Shown here: in pieces, positions 1-5,497 of the stretch | Layout: each line of letters opens with the position of its first letter | How positions within the stretch are numbered: the first letter of the stretch is position 1 | Made by a program: the position numbers and the translations under genes | From: Desulfocapsa sulfexigens | Lineage (GTDB): Bacteria; Desulfobacterota; Desulfobulbia; Desulfobulbales; Desulfocapsaceae | DNA length: 5,530 bases | Assembly: GCA_020721165.1 (NCBI GenBank) | Contig: DYNG01000079.1 | Coordinates: 1-5,530, forward strand | Direction: 5' to 3' | The notes under the pieces: generated by a model | Databases searched by the model: none | Told to the model about the DNA's origin: nothing | The model's input: only the letters and a program-made list of their open reading frames with translations

Positions 1-279
1 TGAAGCCAACGCAGCCTATGTACCTGTATTGACTGGCGAATGCCAAGCGATTGCAAGATTTAGGTTCCATGTTAAATCAAGCCCAGGACGAGAAGGTAAG
101 CGAACAGCGACGAAACAGTCTGCAGAGTATGGCGAGGAACAACACCGCGCAGCCGACAACGAACACGATTGTTTTAGTGACAAAGGCACTTATCCCGTTC
201 ATCGGGGTTAGAAAGGAGCCTCTTGCCAAGTGCCAGGAATTGTTCTGATCATCGGTGTTCGGTGCAGAGAATGGATCAT
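1..279. other. left-edge region with no confident gene
   Basis: I see no gene here that I would name. One plus-strand frame is open from the window edge to a TAG at 209-211. It could be the last 69 codons of a gene entering from the left, but its product (containing AAYVPVLTGE near the edge, then a highly charged segment) matches no family I know. A minus-strand frame (301-77) encodes a hydrophobic stretch, but its ATG falls in the loop of the terminator at 286-320 and has no Shine-Dalgarno sequence. The region is most simply the spacer beyond the barrel gene's terminator, possibly with the 3' end of a convergent gene. Confidence 0.4.
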
Positions 280-320
280 AAAAAAAAAGCGCCAATACCA
301 CACTTCGGTATTGGCGCTTT
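280..320 (-). terminator. intrinsic terminator of the outer-membrane barrel gene
   Basis: A perfect 14-bp inverted repeat (left arm AAAGCGCCAATACC at 286-299, right arm GGTATTGGCGCTTT at 307-320) encloses a 7-nt loop. Read on the minus strand it continues into nine consecutive U residues (positions 288-280). This is a canonical Rho-independent terminator. It begins about 29 nt after the TAA of the barrel gene, so it closes that transcription unit. On the plus strand the stem is followed only by GCCTTATG, so termination in that direction would be weaker. Confidence 0.95.
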
Positions 321-348
321 GCCTTATGTTTCTCTTGAATTTACAGTC

Positions 349-1023
349 TTAGAAGTTGAACCGTCCTCCCAGCAGGAAGTTATTGCTGCCGAATTCAGAA
401 TCAATTTTCGTGTTAAAGCCATCACCGTTGTCATAAGTGGGATCAGTGGCGCCCACATAGCGATAGGTGAGATCCATGGCAAAGTTTTTATTGAAGGCGT
501 AGGAAACACCGGCGATAAATTGATAGGCAAAAACCGTATCATCAACATCGCCGCCCAGATAGAATGCACCCAGGGAAAAACTGTTGAGCTCCACCGTCGC
601 CATACCCATACCGGCGCCCAGGAAAGGAGTGAACCCGCTGTTGTTTTTGAAATCATAGTAACCGTTGACCAGATAGGTTGTGGCTGTGAGATCATAATCC
701 AAGAGAGAGGTGCTTCCCCAAGTGACAATATTGTTGTTCCAGTGAGACGACCAGGTGGTCTCTTTGGAATTGCTCTGCTGATATCCCAGCTCGAACTCAG
801 TTCTAAAGCCATCGAAATCGTAGCCGAAAGCGCCAGTGAGCGCCCAGCCGGAATCAAAATCCATGTCGGCCTGCCAAAACTCCACACTGTCATTGTAGGT
901 ATTGGTCAGGGTATTGGGCAGAGCAAACCCAACATTACCGCTGACATAATATCCAGCAGCGGATGCTGCTGTTGCTGACATACCAAGGGCACAACATGAA
1001 AGAACAAGGGCTATTTTTTTCAT
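349..1023 (-). CDS. outer-membrane beta-barrel protein (OmpA/Opa-like porin family)
   Basis: This 224-residue protein has a Sec signal peptide (MKKIALVLSCCALG..., likely cleaved after ASA near residue 22). The mature protein of about 200 residues has alternating hydrophobic/aromatic strands typical of a small eight-stranded outer-membrane barrel. Visible strands include GYYVSGNVGFA (24-34), GWALTGAFGYDF (59-70), FRTEFELGYQ (73-82), TYLVNGYYDF (116-125), FTPFLGAGMGMATVEL (131-146), FAYQFIAGVSYAF (165-177) and FAMDLTYRYVGA (181-192). It ends in LLGGRFNF with a C-terminal Phe, the usual signal for BAM-mediated barrel assembly. The PFLGAGxG and DLxYRY patterns fit the 'outer membrane protein beta-barrel' family (PF13505-like). 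There is no OmpA peptidoglycan-binding domain, so a periplasmic anchoring role is not indicated, and the function is structural or adhesin-like at best guess. The start is supported by a strong AGAGGAGAG Shine-Dalgarno (1028-1036), with GAGGAG 6 nt before the ATG. The gene has its own terminator and a repeat-rich promoter region, which suggests separate regulation. Confidence 0.9.
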   Translation of the reverse strand: MKKIALVLSCCALGMSATAASAAGYYVSGNVGFALPNTLTNTYNDSVEFWQADMDFDSGWALTGAFGYDFDGFRTEFELGYQQSNSKETTWSSHWNNNIVTWGSTSLLDYDLTATTYLVNGYYDFKNNSGFTPFLGAGMGMATVELNSFSLGAFYLGGDVDDTVFAYQFIAGVSYAFNKNFAMDLTYRYVGATDPTYDNGDGFNTKIDSEFGSNNFLLGGRFNF

Positions 1024-1049
1024 TTTTCTCTCCTCTTTTGGTTCAAATT

Positions 1050-1072
1050 TATCATAGAGATATTCTATGATA
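1050..1072. promoter_or_regulatory. 9-bp perfect inverted repeat at the barrel-gene start region
   Basis: TATCATAGA (1050-1058) and TCTATGATA (1064-1072) form a perfect 9-bp inverted repeat around GATAT. It lies 26 nt upstream of the ATG. The right arm contains the proposed -10 hexamer and the centre coincides with the predicted transcription start, which is an operator-like position. If transcription starts further upstream, the same sequence would instead form a 9-bp hairpin with a 5-nt loop in the 5' leader and could stabilise the mRNA. The repeat is directly visible; its function is inferred. Confidence 0.5.
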
Positions 1073-1094
1073 CAAAAAATTAAACTATTGTCAT
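1067..1094 (-). promoter_or_regulatory. candidate sigma70-type promoter for the barrel gene
   Basis: On the minus strand, ATGACA (1089-1094; 5 of 6 to TTGACA) and TATCAT (1067-1072; 5 of 6 to TATAAT) are separated by 16 bp. The predicted start near 1060 gives a leader of about 37 nt. Both boxes sit inside inverted repeats, so the promoter looks repressible. This is a consensus match only, in AT-rich DNA where such matches arise by chance. Confidence 0.45.
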
Positions 1095-1123
1095 TTACAC
1101 CAATTCACGGGTACATGACAATA
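1086..1123. promoter_or_regulatory. 13-bp inverted repeat upstream of the barrel gene (candidate operator)
   Basis: TATTGTCATTTAC (1086-1098) and GTACATGACAATA (1111-1123) are inverted copies with 12 of 13 matching positions and a 12-bp spacer. The outer nine base pairs are perfect. The arm nearer the gene covers the proposed -35 hexamer. Arms of this length and spacing suit a dimeric DNA-binding regulator. I do not recognise the motif as belonging to a named regulator family. Confidence 0.45.
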
Positions 1124-1340
1124 AAAAAATAATATCTAATAAAATTATCATGAAAGGACTCGTTGCCCCGATGGGAGTGATTGTGTCAAACACCCCGAAA
1201 ACTCTCTTTGCCTGTCACTGCAACTAATAGAAATTATTTGATATTTATTGGCATGCCACTTGTCTCTCCTTTGATGAAGGGATTGTTTCATGCTTATGGA
1301 GAATGAACCTGTCATCAGGGAATATTGATGATAAACGGGA
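1124..1340. other. intergenic stretch without recognised genes
   Basis: This is AT-rich spacer between the barrel-gene promoter and the hairpin behind the modular gene. It contains a plus-strand ATG frame of 25 codons (1150-1227) with no Shine-Dalgarno and a 10-bp palindrome TGGCATGCCA (1249-1258). I see no RNA gene, mobile element or convincing promoter here. Confidence 0.5.
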
Positions 1341-1381
1341 ACCAGTTGCTCAGGGTATGGTTAATATACGGAGCAACTGGT
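1341..1381 (-). terminator. hairpin downstream of the modular gene, possible terminator
   Basis: ACCAGTTGCTC (1341-1351) and GAGCAACTGGT (1371-1381) form a perfect 11-bp stem. An inner GTAT/ATAC helix (1355-1358 with 1366-1369) fits inside the 19-nt loop. It starts 18 nt after the TAG of the 755-residue gene. On the minus strand the stem is followed by TCCCGTTTATC, not a U-run, so it may act as an mRNA 3'-end stabiliser or a Rho-associated end rather than a classical intrinsic terminator. Confidence 0.5.
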
Positions 1382-1399
1382 CAATCGTAAGAAAAAATG

Positions 1400-3667
1400 C
1401 TATCTCCGTCCACCACCACCGCCCCGTCCACCGCCACCGCCACCGCCGCCCCGTCCACCGCCGCCGCCACTTCGTCCACCACCGCCGCTACTGGGGCGAC
1501 TATAACTGCTACTCTGACGACTGCTGCTGCTCTGGGTCATTTGATTGCCACGGCTGCGGGCCTGCGCCTGAGAATCCATTGAACTGCGGGCCTGTTGATT
1601 GTTGTTTTTCTCCCAGCTATTGCCACTGTGAGAACTCCAATCACCACTGCTATCTCTTTTATACACATTGCCATCCTTACCGGCATAGACATTGCCATTC
1701 CGCCCCTTTGCCACTGCCCCCTGGCTATTCTGGGTATCCCAGGCAACCGCTCCGGTTCCCCGGTTGGTCTGTACGCCTCCGACCGTGCCATAATCATTAC
1801 TCCGATAGCCACCCCGGGCGGCATTCCCCGTCCGGGGATTATAAACAGCCGCCCGTCCGGCTGAGCCATAGGCTGTATCTACGCGACCGGCATGGGCTCT
1901 TGTACCGGTATAAGGGTTATATGCGCTCCGCGTCGCAGCGCTTCCGGCTGGGCCATAGGCATAGGCTCCCCGTGAGTAAGTTCCGGTGCGGGGGTTATAG
2001 GCGGCATACGCTCCGGCGCCGCCATAAGGTCCATAGGCAACTCGGGCGCCGCGATAATAGCCACCATAGGCGTAATTGTAACGAGCCCCACAGCCATAAG
2101 AATAGGGCACCGGATAGCGATAGGGCCCGTACCAGTAATCATTGTTATTGGCAATGATTGCCCCGACCATCATCCCCGCGCCAAACATGAGCACTCCGGT
2201 TGACGCCACATATTCACCGCTGTAACCGGCGGTCTGGGTATAGACAACGGTGGTTGGGGTGGAATTGGCGACTGTAACATAGGTGACATTGTGGAGAGGA
2301 TGAGAAACGGGAATAGCATAGATGGCTGCCGGAACTCGGGTGCTGTACACCCAGGGGCCAGTCGCGGCAACACTGGTGTACCAGATTCCTTGGGTGCAGC
2401 AGTAATAGCTGTTGTCAACCAAGAACACCGCATCTGAGGTATTGCTGGCATATTGAACAGTCGTGGAATCAATGGGGGCAAATTTTGGCTCCCCGTTATA
2501 GCTTACCTCGACGGGCGTGGGATTGGTCAAATCCACCTCTGTTGCCCGGGGAACGGAGGCCAGCAGAATCGCGTCGTTGGCCTCGCTTGTTCCAGGCACC
2601 GAGGCCTTGACAAAGGCGGCAGGATCGTCGTCGGGAATCAGCGCAAAATCAGCGGGAAGATCTTTACTGGCAGCAGCCCAGGGGCCATCAAGAGTGGAGG
2701 CCCGAAACCAGCGGCCGGCAACAAGCAAATAATGCTGTTTGTTGCCGGTATGCAAGAATACCGGCAAATCGGTGTTGGTCATTCGCATGAGCTTGGTTTT
2801 GGAAATAGTGGCGTAGTTGGGAGCGCCCTTGGTGAGAATCAACTCGGCAGGCTCTGTGCTGACAAAGATCACTGGTGGATTTGTTTCCCGTCGCCCCGGC
2901 AGATGCTGACGGACATCGGCCCAATTCTCATCAGCGGGCAGCGATGACAATCCTGGAGGCAGGGTTGTGGCCGGAACCCATCGTCCCTTCACTGCATCCG
3001 TGGTCGTCAACCAACTGTCTCCGTTGAGCAGGTAATATCGTTGGGAACCTGTTGCATAAAAGACATCCCAGTTGGTATTGACGGCAAACATTAACTCCTT
3101 GTTATCTGGCGTCACCGGTTGCAACTGGGGTTCACCCAGGAAAATCACCAGAATAGCCGGCTTGGCACTGTGGAAAATCTTGGGCGGATCAAGATTCAGT
3201 TCAACCGCCTGTTGCTGCGACTGCTTGTCGGATTCAAGATAGGCCAGCAGGCGATCCAGCGATAGGGTCATGGCCGAAACCGGTGGTTGGATTTCGTTGA
3301 CCAGGTTGCGCAGGGTGCTGGCCTCGGTATCGCTCAGGTTGGGAAAGCGAAGCTCCCGTTTTTGCGGGATCAATACCACTGTCCGATTGCCATGATCCGT
3401 CTCGGTCTTTGCCTCAATTTCAGCGATTCCGTACTTTCTCTCTTTGGCGCCGGCCGTTTTCACCGCAATGGCGCAGCGAAAAACGAGGTCTGAGTAATTG
3501 TTCCAGGAATCTACCTGGGGTTGATAGATGGTCAATTCGTTCCCATTTTTCTTGAGCACTCGCGGCCAACCCGGGTCCGGGGGAGGGGAGGTGGTTGCCG
3601 CCCCAAAAGAAGAGCCAGAGACGAGCAGTAACAGGCTGAGGGTGATGAGTACAATCTTCAGTTTCAT
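1400..3667 (-). CDS. large exported modular protein with Tyr/Gly repeats and Gly/Arg-rich tail, function unknown
   Basis: This 755-residue protein begins with a Sec signal peptide (MKLKIVLITLSLLLLVSG, cleavage near FGA at 21-23). An N-terminal domain (about 34-110) carries IYQPQVDSW and an AxTxxDxxxR pattern. Three diverged modules follow, at about 171-258, 264-359 and 365-466. Each runs from a short strand motif through a YxLL-type segment to a pair of Trp residues 10-11 apart (W219/W230, W320/W330, W429/W439), the last two pairs with GPW. A hydrophobic Gly-rich stretch (491-505) precedes a Tyr/Gly region, three 26-residue YNPxTG repeats (556-633), the duplicated GNVYAGKD/GNVYKRDS (658-673), an SGNSWEK segment, a Ser/Gln-rich linker and a Gly/Arg tail (728-755). 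The layout resembles proteins often labelled 'carbohydrate-binding family V/XII' in proteobacteria. I recall that label from memory and no function is established for it. Export to the periplasm or cell surface is inferred. The start has an ideal GAAGGAG Shine-Dalgarno (3674-3680), 6 nt from the ATG. A CysCys pair (423-424) is unusual. Confidence 0.85.
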   Translation of the reverse strand: MKLKIVLITLSLLLLVSGSSFGAATTSPPPDPGWPRVLKKNGNELTIYQPQVDSWNNYSDLVFRCAIAVKTAGAKERKYGIAEIEAKTETDHGNRTVVLIPQKRELRFPNLSDTEASTLRNLVNEIQPPVSAMTLSLDRLLAYLESDKQSQQQAVELNLDPPKIFHSAKPAILVIFLGEPQLQPVTPDNKELMFAVNTNWDVFYATGSQRYYLLNGDSWLTTTDAVKGRWVPATTLPPGLSSLPADENWADVRQHLPGRRETNPPVIFVSTEPAELILTKGAPNYATISKTKLMRMTNTDLPVFLHTGNKQHYLLVAGRWFRASTLDGPWAAASKDLPADFALIPDDDPAAFVKASVPGTSEANDAILLASVPRATEVDLTNPTPVEVSYNGEPKFAPIDSTTVQYASNTSDAVFLVDNSYYCCTQGIWYTSVAATGPWVYSTRVPAAIYAIPVSHPLHNVTYVTVANSTPTTVVYTQTAGYSGEYVASTGVLMFGAGMMVGAIIANNNDYWYGPYRYPVPYSYGCGARYNYAYGGYYRGARVAYGPYGGAGAYAAYNPRTGTYSRGAYAYGPAGSAATRSAYNPYTGTRAHAGRVDTAYGSAGRAAVYNPRTGNAARGGYRSNDYGTVGGVQTNRGTGAVAWDTQNSQGAVAKGRNGNVYAGKDGNVYKRDSSGDWSSHSGNSWEKNNNQQARSSMDSQAQARSRGNQMTQSSSSRQSSSYSRPSSGGGGRSGGGGGRGGGGGGGGRGGGGGRR
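1403..1486 (-). repeat. Gly/Arg-rich low-complexity tail (trinucleotide-like repeat)
   Basis: The last 28 codons of the modular protein are almost all Gly, interrupted by Arg and one Ser (pattern GGGGRSGGGGGRGG and similar), ending in Arg-Arg. The DNA on the plus strand is a run of CCN/GCC triplets, which is prone to replication slippage. Length changes in multiples of three would keep the reading frame. Confidence 0.85.
1769..2002 (-). repeat. three tandem 26-residue YNPxTG protein repeats
   Basis: Residues 556-581, 582-607 and 608-633 of the modular protein begin AYNPRTG, AYNPYTG and VYNPRTG at exactly 26-residue spacing. Each carries a downstream Arg/Gly-rich segment and a Tyr-Gly pair. 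The preceding segment (about 539-555, RGARVAYGPYGG) looks like a degenerate partial copy. The DNA copies have diverged, so this is an old coding repeat rather than a recent expansion. Confidence 0.8.
2270..3157 (-). repeat. three diverged ~90-100-residue modules within the exported protein
   Basis: The segments encoded at 3157-2894, 2878-2591 and 2575-2270 share an order of motifs. Each opens with a hydrophobic strand (AILVIFLGEPQLQP, PVIFVSTEPAELIL, AILLASVPRATEVD). Next come a central N-T/S-x-x-x-V-F segment (NTNWDVF, NTDLPVF, NTSDAVF), a Tyr-rich strand, and a GxW ... GxW pair followed by a Pro-rich exit (LPPG, LPAD, VPAA). The similarity is clear by eye but low, pointing to ancient intragenic duplication. 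Confidence 0.65.
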
Positions 3668-3737
3668 GGTGTACTCCTTCTAAGGAAAAAACATACCACG
3701 GTCAACGACTGTCCCGCGTTGAGCCATTTACTTTCTT

Positions 3738-3755
3738 CAACAGGGTATCCTGTTG
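3738..3755. promoter_or_regulatory. 7-bp inverted repeat in the gap before the modular gene
   Basis: CAACAGG (3738-3744) and CCTGTTG (3749-3755) flank a GTAT loop, 70 nt upstream of the modular gene's ATG. On the minus strand the stem is followed by AAGAAAG, so it is not an intrinsic terminator for the TolC gene. It could be an operator half-site pair or a leader hairpin. The rest of the 3668-3856 gap shows only weak 4-5 bp stems (for example AGAAC/GTTCT at 3821-3835) and no promoter I would defend. Confidence 0.3.
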
Positions 3756-3856
3756 TAACTTTTTGTCATTGTGAGTTATTTTCTGTTCTATCATCTGCGG
3801 GGATGAACCGTTATGGTGCAAGAACTTTTCGTTCTGGAGACCAGTCCGGGCCAACC

Positions 3857-5200
3857 TCATTTCCGGGACAGGGGGACGGTCAGGTCGTATCCAGCAAGCT
3901 CGGAGGTGATACCCACCGCCTGATCAATGCGGGCCAGCGCCGTCAGATACTGGTAGTAGGTGCCAACCAGGCTGGATTGGTTTTGCGTGTAGAGGAGTTG
4001 GGCATCATTGAATTCGAGCAGATCACCGAGGCCAACCTGGTATCGTTCGGTGGCAAGTTGCAAATTCTCATTGGCCAGCTTCAGGGTCTGCTCGGCAATA
4101 TCTACCCCTTCACGATTTTCTTCGGCCCGCAGATAACTGTCGGTGACATCGCGAGTGACCTCAAGTTGGAAATCGCGCAGGCCTGCCTGCACCCCCCGCA
4201 ACTGGGCCGTGGCCTCAGCGACTTTGCCGTCTGTGGCAAATCCTGAAAAGAATTTCCAGTTGAGACGGGCGGTGATCTGCCAATTATCGGCATAACTGGC
4301 CAAGTCGGTCTCGACATTATCGTAGGAGCCCACCGCATCAATGGTCGGCCAGTAGTCGCCTTTGGCCTGGGTCAGTCCGGCTTCGGCGGCGGAAATCAGA
4401 TAGGCATATTCTTTCAGACCCGGCCGGTTCTTGTCGGCGCTCTGCAACAGGTTGTCCAGTGCTCCTGGCATCGGAGGTTTTTGTGCGGCAAGCGCTGACA
4501 ATGGTGGTTCGTTGTTCACCGGTTTGTAATCTCCGTTGTTGAGAACGGTGCCGAGGACTTTTTCAAGATTCACCAGGGCGGCATTGTAATCCGCTTTGGC
4601 ATGCAACAGCTGTAATTTCTGGTTGGACAGATTGACCTCGGCATTGGTGACATCAATTTTGGTTTTGACACCCGAGTTATAAAAGACCTGTGCCCGGTGG
4701 AGTTGCTGTTCGTAGTTGGAGACCGCTTCTTGGGCGACACCGATGAGCCGTTCTTGTTCAAGGGCCGTGTAAAATTTTTCCTTCACCTGAAACACCAGAT
4801 CGTGGTGGGCCTGGATCAGGTTTTCCGATGAAGCCTGGAGATTAAAAGAGCTGGCATCAATCATCCCGGTTGTCTTGCCGAAGTCGTAGATCAACTGCGA
4901 GATCTGGAGAAATGCGGAGCCCACATTGTCCTCGTCCACCGGATTGAGGTTGTCAATGGCCTGACGGCCATAGCCGAGACCACCGGAAAGTTGGGGTAAA
5001 GAGGATGATTTGGCCTGGGTGAGGACTCCCTTGTTGCCCAGATACTGCTGCCGGGCAATTTCAATCTTCGGATTGTGCTTGATGGCGATGGAGACCCCTT
5101 CATTCAGCGTCAGTTGCAGCGTCTCGGCTTGGCTTGTCAGCGGGGACAGCAGACACAGAAACAGGGTGCAGAGAAATATTCTATGAAAATAAGTGGTCAT
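3857..5200 (-). CDS. TolC-family outer-membrane efflux/secretion channel
   Basis: The 447-residue product is a complete outer-membrane factor. Such proteins trimerise into a beta-barrel plus a periplasmic alpha-helical tunnel and serve as the exit duct for tripartite efflux pumps or type I secretion. A signal peptide is cleaved after SQA (residue 25). No lipobox Cys follows, so it is TolC-like rather than a lipoprotein such as CusC/OprM. Two outer-membrane efflux repeats (PF02321 type) are visible at about 29-218 and 248-432. Each has a Pro-containing barrel entry (SSLPQLSGGLGYG, 66-78; DYWPTIDAVGSYD, 282-294), a second strand ending in YDFGK or FFSGF, and long helices. The segments 174-217 and 387-430 (YNSGVKTKIDV..., YQVGLGDLLEF...) align over 44 residues without a gap, showing the family's internal duplication. 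The start is backed by GAGG at 5207-5210, 6 nt before the ATG. No pump or adaptor gene lies next to it in this window, so the substrate is unknown. Readthrough into the modular gene is possible. Confidence 0.95.
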   Translation of the reverse strand: MTTYFHRIFLCTLFLCLLSPLTSQAETLQLTLNEGVSIAIKHNPKIEIARQQYLGNKGVLTQAKSSSLPQLSGGLGYGRQAIDNLNPVDEDNVGSAFLQISQLIYDFGKTTGMIDASSFNLQASSENLIQAHHDLVFQVKEKFYTALEQERLIGVAQEAVSNYEQQLHRAQVFYNSGVKTKIDVTNAEVNLSNQKLQLLHAKADYNAALVNLEKVLGTVLNNGDYKPVNNEPPLSALAAQKPPMPGALDNLLQSADKNRPGLKEYAYLISAAEAGLTQAKGDYWPTIDAVGSYDNVETDLASYADNWQITARLNWKFFSGFATDGKVAEATAQLRGVQAGLRDFQLEVTRDVTDSYLRAEENREGVDIAEQTLKLANENLQLATERYQVGLGDLLEFNDAQLLYTQNQSSLVGTYYQYLTALARIDQAVGITSELAGYDLTVPLSRK

Positions 5201-5319
5201 GTCTTGCCTCGTTTTAGCAACTATTGGTTAGTTCTGTTTTGTCACCTTGTTTCGCCGTCGCATTCGGCGTCGCCGTATTCCCCTTAATCCCCGCAGAATT
5301 AGGAGGGCATAGTGTATAG

Positions 5320-5355
5320 CCTTTTGTCGGGAGAAAGAGCCCCCGAACAATAAGG
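5320..5355. repeat. imperfect 12-bp hairpin in the TolC leader
   Basis: CCTT-TTGT-CGGG (5320-5331) pairs with CCCG-ACAA-AAGG (5342-5345, 5347-5350, 5352-5355), with single-base bulges at 5346 and 5351 and a 10-nt loop. No U-run follows on the minus strand, so it is not a simple terminator. Confidence 0.5.
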
Positions 5356-5386
5356 CCACGATATTCTGAATGGGTGGGAGAATCAA

Positions 5387-5420
5387 GTAAAAAGTCTTGA
5401 TGGCGCCTCATGATTTTTAC
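5387..5420. repeat. inverted repeat GTAAAAAGTC / GATTTTTAC
   Basis: GTAAAAA (5387-5393) pairs with TTTTTAC (5414-5420), and TC (5395-5396) with GA (5412-5413), leaving G5394 bulged. The 15-nt interior contains the palindrome GGCGCC (5402-5407). The structure directly abuts the next inverted repeat at 5421. Confidence 0.45.
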
Positions 5421-5492
5421 GATGTAATCTCCTATATTAACCCGAGTTTAACAGCCTCAAAAAAACACTTAATATAATCAGCATATTACATC
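5421..5492. repeat. nested double inverted repeat in the TolC promoter/leader region
   Basis: GATGTAAT (5421-5428) is the exact inverse of ATTACATC (5485-5492). Inside it, TATATTAA (5433-5440) is the exact inverse of TTAATATA (5469-5476). The two 8-bp stems are nested and separated by short internal loops of 4 and 8 nt, around a 28-nt centre. It could form an extended hairpin in RNA or a paired protein-binding site in DNA. AT-richness raises the chance of coincidence. Confidence 0.4.
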
Positions 5493-5497
5493 ATCAA
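5471..5497 (-). promoter_or_regulatory. weak candidate promoter for the TolC gene
   Basis: On the minus strand TTGATG (5492-5497) and TATATT (5471-5476; 5 of 6 to TATAAT) are 15 bp apart, shorter than the usual spacing. Use of it would give a leader of roughly 265 nt that includes most of the inverted repeats. The true promoter may lie elsewhere or outside the window. Confidence 0.22.

Noticed and set aside
1..211. plus-strand frame open from the window edge to a TAG at 209-211
   Set aside because: It could be a gene's 3' end, but the translation is highly charged, unfamiliar and too short to judge. It is kept only as a note in the left-edge region.
77..301. 74-codon minus-strand frame with a hydrophobic segment
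   Set aside because: The start codon lies in the loop of the intrinsic terminator with no Shine-Dalgarno, and the internal ATG also lacks one. The hydrophobic stretch alone is not enough.
223..978. 251-codon plus-strand frame
   Set aside because: It is fully antisense to the barrel gene, which has a signal peptide, strong ribosome binding site, barrel strands and terminator. The plus frame crosses the terminator and has no recognisable domain.
1249..1258. palindrome TGGCATGCCA
   Set aside because: A single 10-bp palindrome with no promoter or repeat context is expected by chance and shows no link to a gene.
1328..1390. 20-codon plus-strand frame preceded by AGGGA
   Set aside because: It spans the hairpin behind the modular gene, and its spacing and length are compatible with chance.
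1403..1486. possible CRISPR or satellite array suggested by the repetitive CCN triplets
   Set aside because: There are no spacers or repeat units of CRISPR length. The repetition is explained by Gly codons in the reading frame.
1303..2157. 284-codon plus-strand frame rich in His, Arg and Cys
   Set aside because: It is antisense to the Gly/Tyr/Arg repeat region of the modular gene, and its odd composition follows directly from that low-complexity DNA. Its start has GGAGA only about 0-2 nt from the ATG and lies next to the downstream hairpin.
3887..4246. plus-strand frames antisense to the TolC gene
   Set aside because: They are shadows of a complete, clearly recognised outer-membrane factor gene on the other strand.
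5176..5186. ATATTCTATGA shared with the inverted repeat at 1060-1070
   Set aside because: This copy lies inside the TolC signal-peptide coding region and lacks the inverted arm, so the 11-nt match is most likely coincidence.
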